The position numbers and the translations under genes were made by a program. Under the pieces are notes generated by a model. It was not told the DNA's origin. It searched no databases and worked only from the letters and a program-made list of their open reading frames with translations. From Apoderus coryli (lineage: Eukaryota > Arthropoda > Insecta > Coleoptera > Attelabidae), in assembly GCA_911728435.2 (NCBI GenBank), contig OU452203.1, forward strand, positions 21,516,134 through 21,580,133: a stretch of DNA of 64,000 nt. The letters run 5' to 3'. Of this stretch, positions 42,771 through 55,795 are shown piece by piece; position 1 is the first letter of the stretch; every line of letters starts with the position of its first letter.

Positions 42771-43184
42771 TGTCTATAAAACACTTATTAATTTGATTTT
42801 TGTAAACAAATAAATATAAAATATTTCTGGAACCGGAAGTATTTATGTCTTATGTTTTCTCATTTGTTTTGGTTTATCCAGTCGGGATCGTAACAAAGTT
42901 TATCTCCAGATATAATATGATTGAATTTTTTCGCTACTTTACTTCTGGAAAAATGTCGATTCAACATGCCTTACAGAAAATTTAATTTCCGGGTGGATAT
43001 ACGGGTATCCTATAATAAATGGATAAATAATCCAAAAGGTTTTAGTATTTCAAGTTAGACAAATTGTGATGGCACAAATATTATCCAAAATGGGAAACTA
43101 TACGACAAATAACTCTTGACTACAGCAGATTCAAAGTAGAAGGGGTTTAATCTTAATTATTTTTTTTCTAATTTCACCAGAAAT

Positions 43185-43335
43185 ACGTCTGTATCTGTCT
43201 GTCTGTATCCACGTTAACTCAAAAACGACTTATCATATTTTGACCAAATTTGGTACAAAAATACTACAGGATATGTCTAGGTACTGATTAACTTTTAGGA
43301 AACATTGAGCGTAGGCAAGGGGTTTAAAAAAGGGT
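43185..43335. repeat. Dispersed repeat, copy 1
   Basis: The segment with GTACAAAAATACTACAGGATAT, CATTGAGCGTAGGCAAGGGG and GTTAACTCAAAAACGACTTA is an inverted diverged copy of about 55180-55310, with the same order of blocks after reverse complementing. Non-coding; class unknown. Confidence 0.75.
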
Positions 43336-43799
43336 TTAAATATTTAAAAAATTCGTACTTCGTAAACTTATCCGGAATATTAAATATTTTTTCATTGGTT
43401 TAATAGAGTATAACCTAACACATTGATCCAAAAAAAAATAAGATCACATTGGCGTTCCAGAAGATTCTAAGAAAAGATTAAAGACTTAAAGACTTAAAAA
43501 AACATATTTTCCAAACAGAGGAGAAATATTGGCTAGTTATTTATAACTTTGATAGAATATAACCTATGAAATGTATCATAAAAAACTTGCTTCAAACTCA
43601 AAAAAATCCTAATCGTTTTCGAAATATTATATTAGCAACAAACTTCTATTTCATTTCGTGATATTTCTGAATAACACTCACCGAAAATGAACCTCAATAG
43701 ATTTTAGTATGACAGGGTATAATTCATAATTTATTAGTTTCCGTGTTTTCTTAGCTTACTAGAGAATCTGCATATACAGTTTTGTTGCATGCTTGTTTC

Positions 43800-44143
43800 T
43801 AAATTCAGGTCAACGATGCTTCGCACTCAGGTCGATGATGGTTAGGCTCTATAGCTCTCTTTCTGGGTGCGTTGACCCGAAATAGCCTCTACCGCCTATA
43901 GCTTGAATAGAAAGTGCTCTAAAAGCTGCAGGCAGGAGCTTAACCGTGCTTGCAACGACATGTGAGTATAATAAAACGGCTTCTGCCCTTTAAATTTAAA
44001 GTATGAATATTGCAAGACAATACAAATGTATTCTACAACGTTTTCTGGTTACTTCTAGTCAATCGTTGTAAAAAAGACAGTGCCTAATTTCGGCCATTAT
44101 ATTGTACTGCTAAAAAGACCAATAAAGACTATTATTATTATAG
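43800..44143 (+). mobile_element. Possible 3' end of a non-LTR element with (ATT)n tail
   Basis: The segment ends GACCAATAAAGACTATTATTATTATA, an AATAAA signal plus ATT microsatellite tail like the element ending at 35161. The body is non-coding. The left boundary is a guess. Confidence 0.45.
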
Positions 44144-44769
44144 AACCATATTTTTTCGATAGCATTTTAATAGGTCAACCTTATTTGCCATTTTTAAGAT
44201 GCACATAAGACACACACTTGGCGCCCATCGAGATGTCGAGATTTAAATTTAATGAAGTCATAAAACGTGTTTTCAAATTTTATTTTACACCACCCAAGAT
44301 TCAACTCACGGATTACTATATTGGAAAAATTTAACACACTGCACAAAAGTATCCGTCTTAAATGAAAAAAAGAACGAAAAATAGAGCCGCTCGTAAAAAA
44401 ATCTGAACATAAATCTTTAAACTTTTCTATTTCGAGTTCATCATCTAAATTGAAATATGCAATTTTTCTTCAGTCGTTTCCTTTCACAGATATTTTTCCC
44501 TTATACTCGTTGACATCCTTCTTTCGTTTCCTACGACGCTATTTCTACCAACGCAATTACTTTGATGGTTCTTTTCGTTTATCTGTTCTTTCTTATTTTC
44601 AATAACAACACGGAAACCTCAAAAGCAAATATTAATAATAAAAAAAACTCACGGTGTCTCAGTGAAATTTTACACCTAACCAATAAATCGATTCTTACGC
44701 TTGTGATTTTACGAACGAAAACGTGAATACTATCTATCTCACTGGTAGGAATGTTGTAACGATGTTTGA

Positions 44770-45812
44770 GTGAAAGTCTTCTCAGCCCTTGTTGAGCTCT
44801 TGTGGAGTCCCACAGGGCTCGGTGCTCGGACCTCTATTGTTTTTGATTTTCATTAATGATTTACCGCTACATCTGCCATGCTCTGACTTGACATTGTTTG
44901 CAGACGATTCAACTATTGTCGATGTTGAACTGTCGAGTGATGTTCTCTCCTCAAGTATGATTAATTCACAGTCGAGAGTTGCTGACTGGTTTGCAGCTAA
45001 CAAACTCTGTATGAATGCCAATAAAACAGCTACTAAAATATTTACATTACGTGAGACGGATGTTGCTGTTTCTGATGGTATGGTAAAGTTTTTGGGTGTC
45101 ACTTTGGACCAAAAGCTAACCTGGGCGGGTTATGTCGAGGTTACCATTGCCAAGTTGTCTAAGGTTGTGTTCATGTTGCGAAGCTTGAAGGGTGAAGTCT
45201 CTTTTAATGTTTTGAAATCAACATATTATGGCCTTTTTCATAGTGTGGCTTCATATGCTTTGTCAATTTGGGGACACTCTTGTCATGCTAGTCGGGTATT
45301 CGCAATCCAAAGACGAGTGGTTTGAATAATGACAGATTTAAAGTTTGGAGAAGATGTCAGACCTAAATTTATAGAATGTAAAATAATTACACTCCCGTGT
45401 CTCTATATCTACAATTCAATTGTGTATGTGAAAAATAACTACAATCTGTACATAAGGCATGATGAAGTTCACAACCCCAATACCAGAAACAAAAATGACA
45501 TTCTTCCTGAATATATGAGCTTGGGTAGAAGCAGAAATTCTGTAAATTATTATGGTCCCACATGCTATAATCATTTGCCAGATAGTTTGAAAACACTGAG
45601 CCTTGCAATGTTCAAAAATAGATTAAAGAACTACTTAATTGACCAAGCTTTTTACTCCATTGATCAATTCCTCAGCACTGACTTTCTATTTTAATTAAGT
45701 TATATACATTTCTATGTTTTTATGTTGTGTTATGTATATTTTAGTATTTAATATGACTTGTGTAAACCTTTTTTGGTAATGACATGTAATGACAATAAAT
45801 AAATAAATAATT
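44770..45812 (+). mobile_element. Non-LTR retrotransposon remnant (Jockey/CR1-type)
   Basis: A 5'-truncated element starting within the RT palm, with a 3' UTR and an (AAAT)n tail after GACAATAAATAAATAAATAA at about 45790-45812. Confidence 0.87.
44789..45694 (+). pseudogene. Non-LTR reverse transcriptase, one stop
   Basis: 44789-45325 encodes CGVPQGSVLGPLLFLIFIND, LTLFADDSTIV with the catalytic DD, WFAANKLCMNANKT and VKFLGVTLDQKLTW. A single TGA (45323-45325) interrupts an otherwise continuous frame that goes on at 45329-45694 with ITLPCLYIYNSIVYVKNNYN and a C-terminus HLPDSLKTLSLAMFKNRLK. The fingers and endonuclease are missing. Same family group as the element at 11.2-13 kb. Confidence 0.87.
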
Positions 45813-45814
45813 GC

Positions 45815-46610
45815 ATATGAATGACACGTCAAATTTGACAAGAAAAGTTATTTCATAATGTTAGAAGTCATGAATAGACACTAATTTCGCACAGGAGCCA
45901 CAATTAAATCTACGGAACTGTTTTTCTGTAATAAACCTGTAGAAATATTAAAACAGGCTCTCAAATATCGGTAAAAACAATAATCTGACTCTGGATACCA
46001 AATCACTCATCGAGAATTTATATTCAATTTGTAGAAGTTTGCGGAAAAGCTTATATCCAAGTGGAATATATCAAGCTAGACTTGATTTGTAATATGAATG
46101 GACGTCAGTAATAACTATGCATACAAATCTGCTCGAAGCTAAATTCGGAGTAAGTATAAGAGACATGGAAACTTAATTGCCTTTGGATATCTTATATAGA
46201 AAATGACAGCTAAACCACTGGAAAATTCATGTAAACATCTGCTTTACTACTATGAAAAACACTCAATGTTTGAGTTAGGAAATATCGTTTAAATACTGTG
46301 AGTGGCTTGTCACAAAACGCGACTGTCCCTGTGGAATTTCGTGCCATATGCAGGATTGTTTTTATCTTTCTCCATAGTTTTTTGTAACGAAACTATCTGG
46401 ATCTTGCACATAGTTTCAAATAGTATAGTAAAGTTTATTATCTAAGAACAAACAATTTTCTAAAATTTGGAATAGTCGAAATCTAAAGTCTGTTATTATT
46501 CGAGATTATAATAAATTTATCTCTTTCAGTTGTTCAATTTGATAGCTTAAGATTCGCAATGCTTAGTGTAATCATCTTGATTTTCATTATTTTATTCTTT
46601 TTCCGTCTTC
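45815..46610. other. Intronic spacer, no gene seen
   Basis: AT-rich sequence without supported coding or repeat features between two retroelement remnants. Confidence 0.4.
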
Positions 46611-46615
46611 AACAA

Positions 46616-47755
46616 TGTTTACTCCAACTTGAACAATCTCCACACATCAATTTTCTGTGATTTCTCCAAAGCATTCGACTGTGTAAGTCATAACATCCTA
46701 ATTAACAAGATACAGCACTACGGAATTCGGGGGGTCCCACTGGGATGGTTTAAGTCGTACATTAGCAACAGAAGTTAGTGTGTGAGGGTCAATGCGGCTG
46801 TGTCATCTTGCAGGCCGATGGATTGTGGAGTTCCACAGGGTCCGGTGTTGGGTCCTATTTTGTTTTTGCTATTTATCAACGACATTACGTGCCTAGACAT
46901 CAGGGGTAAAGTATGTCTCTTTGCTGATGTTACTAGTTTCACTTGGTGCGGCCCGGATAGTGTGGCTCTTCATAGTACCATATCCAAAGACTTATTCACC
47001 ATCAAATCATGGTGTGACTCTAACCTGTTGTGCTTGAACACTGCGAAAAGTAAATCTGTGTCATATAAAGGTGCGCTGCAGTCTTTTGAACTTAATAATT
47101 CCACTATTGACGTCGTTTCTTCTGTGAAGTTTCTGGGCCTTCTTGTTGACAGCTCCCTGAAGTGGAAGTTGCACATTGACGCGTTATCAAAAAAATAAGC
47201 TCTGCCTGATGAGTTTCCAAAGAACTTAACTTGTCAACTTCCATAACAGTCTAACAGATTTTGTGGGGTTGACTTTGGAAGTTTTGGTTTGTTTTCTTTT
47301 ATTTGTAGTCTACTTTTCACTCTTCGAATCCCATCTTCGATACGCGCTCCCATTCTGGGGTACATTCTGTGAAACGCAATTTGGGCGTATTTTTAGATTA
47401 CAAAAAAGAGCTATTCGATACTCTCTAAGATTGCACTATAGAGCCCATTGCCAGGACTTCTTCAGAAAATTTAAAATACTAACACTACCTTCCTTATTCA
47501 TATTGGAATCGGTCTGCTTAATCCGCAAACACCTGTCAGATGTCTCTGAAAGACCATTCCATAACTATCTGCTTAGAAATGCCGAAAATGATCTTTAGCT
47601 GCCAGCCCCATCCTCCGAATTAATCAAAAGCTCGATTATATACAATGCAAAAAAAAATCACAACCATCTGCCAATGGAAATCAAATTGCTATCATCCCTT
47701 CCTCGATTCCGTAAAGCTCTAAAAACGTATTTGTTAGAAAAAAAAGGCAACAGGA
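46616..47755 (+). pseudogene. Non-LTR reverse transcriptase, heavily decayed
   Basis: Begins FCDFSKAFDCVSHNIL (A-box) and continues GIRGVPLGWFKSYI to a stop at about 46778. It then has 46782-47198 with CGVPQGPVLGPILFLLFIND and a catalytic box reading FADVTS, so the second Asp of the FADD motif is lost. A frame break near 47200 leads to 47263-47598 with ESHLRYALPFWG and LTLPSLFILESV. Further stops follow before NHNHLPMEIKLLSSLPRFRK near 47660-47720. Same clade as the copy at 0.5 kb. Confidence 0.85.
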
Positions 47756-47759
47756 TGAC

Positions 47760-49169
47760 ACATAGATGGCGTTACTAAAACTTTTTCCATATGATTTTTA
47801 TTTAGTACTAATTATATTACTTATGTGTCACTGGCATTGGATAATAAATCTAATTTTCTCTTTAGATTTAAAGGCAAAAAGAATACGCCAGAAATTCGAT
47901 CTGTGAAATTATTTATTGAAGCTTTTAGTTTTCTTGAGAATGGTTGTGTATTTTACGAAAAAGTTTTGGATTGTTGGGAGACCAATAACTGCAGATACGA
48001 CAGATAACGTCGCATTTAATAAGAAGGAACCCTCGTCAGGAAAATAGTTGTGGACTTTTCGTTTATTAGGAATTCATTGACCTCACAAAACTCCTTAATA
48101 ATATTTTTATACATAGCTGTAAGCTTTTTTAAATCTGAGGATGAACTCAAATCTAATTTTTCCAACAAAAACTTTTAAATCGTCCACTAGAAGCTTCAAA
48201 TTCTGACCTTCACCCAATTAAGGATCATTTATCTAATATTAATTGCTTTTTCAAGTACTGGTGCTTTTGTTATTTCCCTGTTTCATTTTAAGCTTTTTAT
48301 TAATGCGCTATCGATAAAAAACCACAAGAGAAACAAACTTGAGTTTGGGAAATAGGTTAAAAGGATTTTAACGTTAATTTATCGAAAAATGTCACTAGCA
48401 GAGATTTGGCTAGTTTTGGTCAGTTTGAGTTAAGTTAAACTGCAATTATATAAAACGGACTGGAGATGAGCGTGTTATATTTAGTATTTTTGAAGGGTCA
48501 GAAATCATTTTAACATTAATTTATAAAATAGTTTTCCTTTCGGTGTTTGTGGTATAGTTTCTGAACATAAAATCCAGAATCTCATGTAAAATTTTAGATG
48601 TGGAAAATGTATTAGTTGAGCTGGAACTTGATAACAAGAAAATGTGCTCATTCTTTAAACTAATTTCCATGCTATTAAATGAAACCCCTTGAAAACACTT
48701 ATCTAGCAAGTGAATGAACTCCTTAATAATCTTAGAAAAACAGCTTCAAATTCACCGACAGGCTATTGTTCTTTTACACGTAATTAAACTCCTAAAACAA
48801 CGGTCTAAGTACAAGTCAAGTAGATCTCTATATTGTTGAAGTTGAAGAGATACATTAGGGCGCAATGACTTCTATGTTAGTAGCCGTTGTTATTCTCGTC
48901 TCAATTATTTATTTTTTCCTTTCTGTTTCCGTATAAATTTACATGAGTTTCGCCAGGAGAGGAATTGTAATTGAAAGTTGAAACAGTCTGTATAAGGAAG
49001 TTTGGAGGAGAAGATACCGAAAATTAACTAGTTGGAAGTTGTATGAAATATGTTCACTTCTTTCTGAGTGATAATGTTTGGTTTGTTTTATTTCCGAAAC
49101 AATGAGGTTTTATTAAAGCATCCAGGGGAGGGTTTAAGAAGGAATTTATCATTGCCGTTTTACACAAAC
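47760..49169. other. Intronic spacer, no gene seen
   Basis: No supported gene on either strand; short frames at 47825 and 48521 have no recognisable content. Confidence 0.4.
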
Positions 49170-49171
49170 TA

Positions 49172-49674
49172 CCGGGTATTCCATTAAGGGTGGACAGGTA
49201 GCATATCTCAGCAAATAATAGTCATAGGACAATGGAAACAAAATTCTTTTAGGGAAATCGACAATGGGAAATTGCTGGAAATAGTTTTTTTAGTTCTTAA
49301 CTATACCGCTAGGGGGCGTAATAGATACAGTAATGCGAAAAATGCATTTTATTGAAAATTTCGCAATATAAGTTAGAAAAACAATACTACCACAGTAATG
49401 CTACTGAGATTCGGCATCTTTTTGGTGTATCACTTTTTATTGTGCGGCTTGAAATAAAGGCAGCAGGGAAGGACGAAATTTTACCTATTTTCAATAAAAA
49501 TGCATTTTTCGCATTACTGTATCTATTACGCCCCCTAGCGGTATAGTTAGGAACTAAAAAACTATTTCCAGCGATTTCCCATGGTGAATTTCCCTAAAAG
49601 AATTTTTTTCCCATTGTCCTACGACTATTATTTCCTGAGATATGCTACCTGTCCACCCTTAATGGAATACCCGG
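49172..49674. mobile_element. Foldback MITE, 503 bp, TA-flanked
   Basis: Arms of about 190 bp are near-perfect inverted copies: CCGGGTATTCCATTAAGGGT at the left end and its complement at the right end. Inner blocks include ACCGCTAGGGGGCGTAATAG. TA dinucleotides flank both ends (49170-49171, 49675-49676), as for Tc1/mariner-type mobilisation. The unique centre (about 49360-49480) has no coding capacity. Confidence 0.9.
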
Positions 49675-49679
49675 TATAT

Positions 49680-50565
49680 ACTCATATCAAGGTTCTGTTG
49701 ATAAGATGTGTCTATAGGAATTTTCCTGCTGGAATAAAGTCATATATCGTTATCTGAACATGTCAATTGTAAGAATTTCAACTTTTAATCGCTTAGGTAC
49801 AGCACAAAATCGTTATTATTACACCTACTTCCAAACATGTGTCGCAAAACTCTAAAGTTGCACTTTAAAGGTGAACTGGAATACAGTTGTGAATACTAAC
49901 AACACTATGAGTTGATATCGATTTTCTATTGCACAGTTGAACTGAAAACCGAATGAGATTTTTAAAATTAAAATTTATTTCATTTGATTTGCTGTTTGCC
50001 TTTAAAATAAATCACATTTTTAATCGGATTTATAGAGGCTGTCCGGAATGGGCAATTATTTTCAAAAAGGTACAGTTTTAAAAGAAAATCCGAGACATGT
50101 CAGTTTTGATTTATCTTTAGCACTTTTGCAGCAAAATAAAATCATCCTTGCTCTTCATTAACTCTTAGTAGGACTCCAGCCACGTACTATTAGTCCGCAG
50201 TGGATAATGAGGCAAGTGGATATCTGTACATGATAATGTAAACTAAATTAATAATAATTTTAGTTGTTTTCAGCATTATTTCGTAAATAAATAGTTGATT
50301 AATTTTTTTATAAAATCAGAATCAATCAAGCATTGTGTCTCAATTAAATCGTCCTAAAAACCACCACTAACCGAAAGTAGTACCAGTGCTGTGCTATTAA
50401 TAATATTGTTGCAGGTGCTTCGTCTAGTGGCACTATTATGAAAATGACAGCTTAGACATTGTACTATCGACATTATGTTCCCGCTGCTCCAAGGCATCCC
50501 AGCCTTTCGAACAGTTACTTTTATATACTTATTTAAATAAAAAAACTATTTAATTCAAAGAAATA
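49680..50565. other. Intronic spacer, no gene seen
   Basis: AT-rich, nothing supported on either strand. Confidence 0.35.
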
Positions 50566-50840
50566 ATCCATTTGATGCAGCGGAGTGTACTCTTATTACA
50601 ATGAAACAATTTCGTCGTCTCCACTATCAATTTTCAAAAATCTGTATTCAAAGGGACATGTTTCGGAGTCTCAGCACCAGTCTGTTAAGGGCTCTGCCTA
50701 TATGCCGATTTAACTCCACCATAGTTGCGATACTTTAAGGCTGATGATGGAACTGGGACTCCGAAACATGTGCCTTTGAATAAAGATTTTTAAAAATTCA
50801 TAATGGAGACGACGAAATGGTTTCATTGTAATTATTTTAT
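50566..50840. mobile_element. Inverted-repeat element, copy 1
   Basis: Left arm (about 50603-50680: ATGAAACAATTTCGTCGTCTCC … GGGACATGTTTCGGAGTC) and right arm (about 50740-50830: ACTCCGAAACATGTGCC … GGAGACGACGAAATGG) are inverted copies around a 60-bp loop. The left flank (CATTTGATGCAGCGGAGTGTA) and one arm recur in inverted orientation at 58590-58745. Confidence 0.8.
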
Positions 50841-51875
50841 TTAATTATCACCGGCATAACCTCTAAACTCTCTTATACATTATTAAATTATTACTATACT
50901 CGAGAGTAATGGAAATTACATATTCAAAGTGTTACAGTTACAATTTTCCCGTAATATAAAGTTGGGATGCCGCAACTTTGGCAATAACAACTAAGTATGT
51001 TTCTGAAATACAAGACAACGATTTTGTATCTGCTGCTAGTTTCACAAACTACAAGTTTAGTTGTTACATAACCATCCACAACTCATAGCATGCAATAATG
51101 CAGAAGTTGTTGGAAAATATATTTTTAAATAAACAATTAGTAAATTAGCACTCTTCTAGTATACAGGGTGTCCCAAAACAATGGGTCAATCAATTAACCA
51201 CAGATTCCTTAAGTTAATTGCGAAAATTATTAGAAACCTGTTCACAAAGATTACACGCTACTACATCCCCAAATACCTCTACCCAGTAATTCATGTTGAA
51301 GTATTGTTAGAGATTTTTTCTAAAAATGAATCCGTATAACTACGATATTAACCTTTTCTTTTTTATTTGTAGAAAACCCGTTTTAAATGTATCTATTTTG
51401 TCGCCGAATAGAGCGTCCTAGTGCAGATCATGAATATTCTGTGCATAGAGCAGGAAAACCGGCATCAGCAGCTGATGAATATTCCTGCTTTATAGGATCG
51501 ATATTTCACAACTGCATATATCGTTTGCGCTTATATTTATTGCCGTTGTTAAAGAACATTTCAACCAGAGAATAGGAGAATACAGTAATGTTTTATAAAA
51601 CGAAAAATAACCCTTCAAAAAATATATATCATCGTATACTTCACAGGGGTTGATAATATAACTAATGATATGGAAATTATGTGTAAAATATCCCTATCTA
51701 CTACTTATAGAAGTTCGAGAAAAATTTATTGTTAACTTTGCTACAAAAAAGACATTTCTTAAAAAGTCTGCGGCCTAGTTTTTGAGCTTCTTTCTAGCTA
51801 CTGAACACGTAATCAAAGTTTTAAAAATCTTTTAATGCAACCAAAATTTACATAATATCAGCATCGGGAGAGCCC
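50841..51875. other. Intronic spacer, no gene seen
   Basis: AT-rich. A short ACAGGGTGTCCCAAAACAAT motif at about 51169 looks like the end of an old transposon fragment. No gene supported. Confidence 0.35.
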
Positions 51876-51879
51876 TTTC

Positions 51880-52185
51880 CAATAATAACTGGCGTAAAGC
51901 AGCACCGACCATGTTTTTGATGTTTGTGGGAACTTGTTAAGGATTAACGGGCTGGGGGAATAGTTATCGTCTACAGATTTGCTGGCGGAGACCTCGTCAG
52001 CCTTCGTAGACTGCAACCTGGGACGAAGATCGTATCCACAACAGTCATTGAGCTTCAATACGCGGATGATAATGTTGTCCTAGCTGATACAGAAGAGATC
52101 TTCAATAGATACTAATGCATTTAACAGCGCATACACGAGAATCGGGCTTGAACTGAATATAAAGAAAGCAATGCAGACAGACTTC
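51880..52185 (+). pseudogene. Short fragment of an RT of a different (L1/I-like) non-LTR clade
   Basis: The plus strand around 51975-52115 reads VYRFAGGDLVSLRRLQPGT, then TVIELQYADDNVVLADTEEI, with the catalytic YADD, followed by stops. A diverged block near 52130-52165 resembles MGLTLNIKKT-type continuation. Only about 100 codons survive, without fingers or endonuclease. Confidence 0.75.
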
Positions 52186-53455
52186 AGAACATCGAGAGTT
52201 TCAGCATTCTCGCGGCGAACGCAAATACAAATCAGGGATTTCAGTTTACACGAAATCTTTCAGAGGTATTTTAATAAAATTATAGCACAAAATGAGTGCA
52301 AAAATTTGTTATGCCAAGCCGCATGTTTTTTGGCAACGGCCCAAACGAAACAGTTTTTCATCTGCCTTTGGAAGCTGCTACTAAAGGGGATTATGTAATA
52401 ATACACACATCGAAAAGTTGCGGAAGATACGTCCTTGCGAGCTTTCAAAGTTTGCTGTAAAATAAAAAACACACAACGATAATGACCCATATATTGCTTG
52501 GTATAAATGATAAATTTGAAACAATAACGAAATTCGTTATGAGAGTTTGGAATAAATTGGACTTTGCTTTACATAAGTTCATGAATATTTTTAGTGGACC
52601 GTTACTTGTCTTGTGTGGCTTAGCGTTGATTTTATGGAATTGATCTCTATTTTGACTATTTTTAATAAACATTTTTCGCTATGAATGAATGATGATATGT
52701 CATTATTTTCGGAGAAATCAAAATAACAACCCAAATTGTCCCTTTTTTTTTTTTTTTAAACAAATTTTTAGTTTCTTAGAACATTAGATCATTCAAAAAT
52801 GCCATATAACATTTTATTCCCTTAAAATTAGAAGAGAAACAATTATTTAAATATTCCAGGATTTCGTCTGCCCACACATATGTAAATTTTTATCAAAAAT
52901 AAATTTCGTAACAACTTTTGTATATGTTTGTTCACAAAGGTGTATTGAAAAATCTCATACATCTTAATAAACGTCTTGTTTGGATACAATACAAATTCGC
53001 TATTGATATTCTACTAAACCTTTTGCATAATGTAATAAATATGCAGTAACCAGATGTTTGTAAATTTATATTCAGATCACACACTGTTTGCGGATAAAGT
53101 GAAACTTTCTCATGTCGGATGCTGTTCGGAGTTTCGTATAATATGCAACTAATCAAGCTGGAAATGCATTTCGTTTGTATTGTTACAGTGAAAACCTTGA
53201 TATTCGCATTCTGGTATGTACAGAATATTGATTTCTGTGGCCATGAGACGATTCACGAATTCTATTCCACTTATTTTGGAAGATTTTCGAAAGCTTAATT
53301 ATGTCAGATTAAATTGCACTTCAATTGAGAGTAACTTTCGGATTCATGATTTAAATAATTATTTTACAAAATATTGCAACCGCCAAATTTTCAAATAGCA
53401 GTAGAGGTCTAGTGATACATCATTTTAAACGTTGGTGTTCAGCAGGTATATATAT
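52186..53455. other. Intronic spacer, no gene seen
   Basis: No supported feature; frames at 52171, 52260, 52445, 52932 and 53216 have no recognisable protein content. Confidence 0.35.
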
Positions 53456-54340
53456 ATTAGGTCATTCAATATGTCCGTACGATAAATAAAAGAAAGACAG
53501 ACAGATTACTCAATCACACACAAATTTCCCCACGGTAGTACCGTTCCAACGAACAAGAGAACTGAAAAATAAAGAAACCAAAACATACGACACAAGATAG
53601 AAAAGAAAACGAAGATATGGAGCCTCTAGTCGCTTGTTCCGAAACAAAAACAAGTAGCGGTTGTTCCTGCAAAAGATACCGTCACCGTCACTGATCTCCT
53701 TGCCGACGATTCAGCGGAGCTCAGGTGAATCACAGTAGCAGTACCCAGCGTCATCGTCCGGTCTAATAAACTAGAGCCTCAACGACTCGCCAAGCACTAC
53801 CTCCCGTCAACCACCCTTCCGAAGAATCTCGCCATTCAAAGCAGCCGTCAAAGACCCAGTGGCACCCATCTATCTGCAAGCCGATCAAAAAGGAGAATGA
53901 CAAGGGCTAGCAGACTACCAACTAAACAAAAACGAACTAAGACGGAAATATGACAACAAACACAAAAAGGTAAGTCATAACGACTTGAAATGCATAACGC
54001 CTATCAAGATGTTCAGATAGTTAACTTTTAACGTTAGCAATATTGTAACAGATCCGATGTTAGGCTGCAACCACTGGTAACATCACTCCTAGATCAGATA
54101 CCATTTAAAAGACCCCACCCAGAATATAATTCAACATTAAATCCGCATGAATTCTATCAAATATCCAAACAACGAAGAACAACCGAGGGCATAGCCAAGG
54201 ACAATCTCACAACGGTAAGTACATCAATATATTTACAGTATTCACAACCATGCACAGAATTGCTAGGCATGTTTCTGGGACCCAAGCAGACAACTTTGGA
54301 GAGGAAGACCTGGGGTTTAAGTGAGTTGGGGCTTTTAGTC
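53456..54340. other. GC-richer, unidentified segment
   Basis: Between 53510 and 53980 the base composition is noticeably less AT-rich than the surrounding intron, with many CGT/CCG-containing words (for example ACCGTCACCGTCACTGATCT). Donor-like AGGTAAGT (about 53969) and CGGTAAGTAC (about 54215) occur on the plus strand, but no open reading frame of note is present. It could be a transposon of unknown class, a non-coding exon or a decayed gene. Confidence 0.35.
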
Positions 54341-55175
54341 TATCCTTTCTTTTATTATAGTTTTATCGTATTTTAATAATGTTACAAGTTGTTCAAGTAT
54401 CTCATTCTTACCGTGTACAATGCACAATCAATAAATTTCAGTCTATACTTTTTTGCTTTTCAGGCGTTCATACTAAAAGTAAATTAAATTCTGTCGGATT
54501 TAATAGGTGAGAAATAGTGGAATTAGAATAACTATGAATTGCAAAATGGGCTGTTTTACCTTTGAATAAAGTTTGAAACTTAATTAAATTCCATGTAATA
54601 CAGTTGTGGGAAGAAATTCTAGCGAGTATTCTATAATATGGGAATTTTAGAGCCATAATAAATCATTTAGAATAAATGTAGTTTTATAAAATATTTCGTT
54701 TACCGGTTATTATCCAAAAGCGGTTTACTTAAGCGCTTAAGAATTGTAAACAAAATAAGTTACAACTTATCTGGCGACCAGCATTCTACACCACATTTCA
54801 GTAAACGCTAGACTCCGATAATATTGCTAGCGGTATAGAGAACTTACACCATATAGGTAGACCAATATCCATTCTCCTCTAATATACTCGTATATTTGTT
54901 TGTACTTTTCATAAAATAGAGTACGATTCTAGGTATAGAAATAAATATTCGTGAGCCAATATACGAGCGCAACTATTTATATTATGAGCATATAATAATC
55001 AAAACACAGTCATTTTCCATTAAAAGTATATATTTTTTTACTTTACTATCTAGAAACTATCTATATTCAATAAGTTATTTACTTTACTTTAATTACTCCG
55101 TTCGCATCCAAAAACCTTCAAACGATACGTGTATAAATTTGACAGCAATCTGACTGTTGATTCGTGAGTTTTTTT
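54341..55175. other. Intronic spacer, no gene seen
   Basis: AT-rich; no supported gene or repeat. Confidence 0.35.
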
Positions 55176-55179
55176 AATT

Positions 55180-55312
55180 TTTGAACCCTCTTTTAAACCC
55201 CTTGCCTACGCCCAATGTTAATCACCACCTATAAATATCCTGTAGTATTTTCGTACCAAATGTGGTTAAAATCCGTTAAGTGGTTTTTGAGTTATCACGG
55301 ATACAATTTTTT
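55180..55312. repeat. Dispersed repeat, copy 2 (inverted)
   Basis: Contains CCCCTTGCCTACGCCCAATG, TATCCTGTAGTATTTTCGTACC and GTGGTTTTTGAGTTA, matching the reverse complement of 43185-43335 with moderate divergence. Confidence 0.75.
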
Positions 55313-55795
55313 TCTGACCCTTTTATAGAATGTTCACTGACGCCTATGGTACATTAATTTTTGTCGTGTATTTTGAACACCAATTCAACTAGTTAAATAT
55401 AAATTTTTTTACATTTTAAATTTTTTTATTTTACCCCTTTTTTTACTATATACGAACGCCTATGTAAATCAAAATTTTATGCTGCATTTTTTAGGTTATC
55501 TTGATATAAGATAACCTAAAACCTATATATAATTAGCCAATTTTTTTGGTATATTTGGGAAACATTTTTTTTCGTTTTTGACCCTTTTTTTAGACTATTT
55601 TCGAACACCTGTGTGAACCAATTCTTTTACGTAACATTTTTTAGATTATATTCTATCACAACTATGAAAAATTATTTCATATTTCGAATAAGTTTAGGAA
55701 ATATATATTTTTTATGTTTTGACCCCTTTTCCACTATTTACGAACGCCTATGAAAGTAAGTTATTTATGACACATTTCATAGGTTATATTCTTAA

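Noticed and set aside
51387..51575. 62-codon plus-strand ORF after a possible acceptor as an exon
   Set aside because: No recognisable domain, no partner exon, and no coding bias could be judged by eye.
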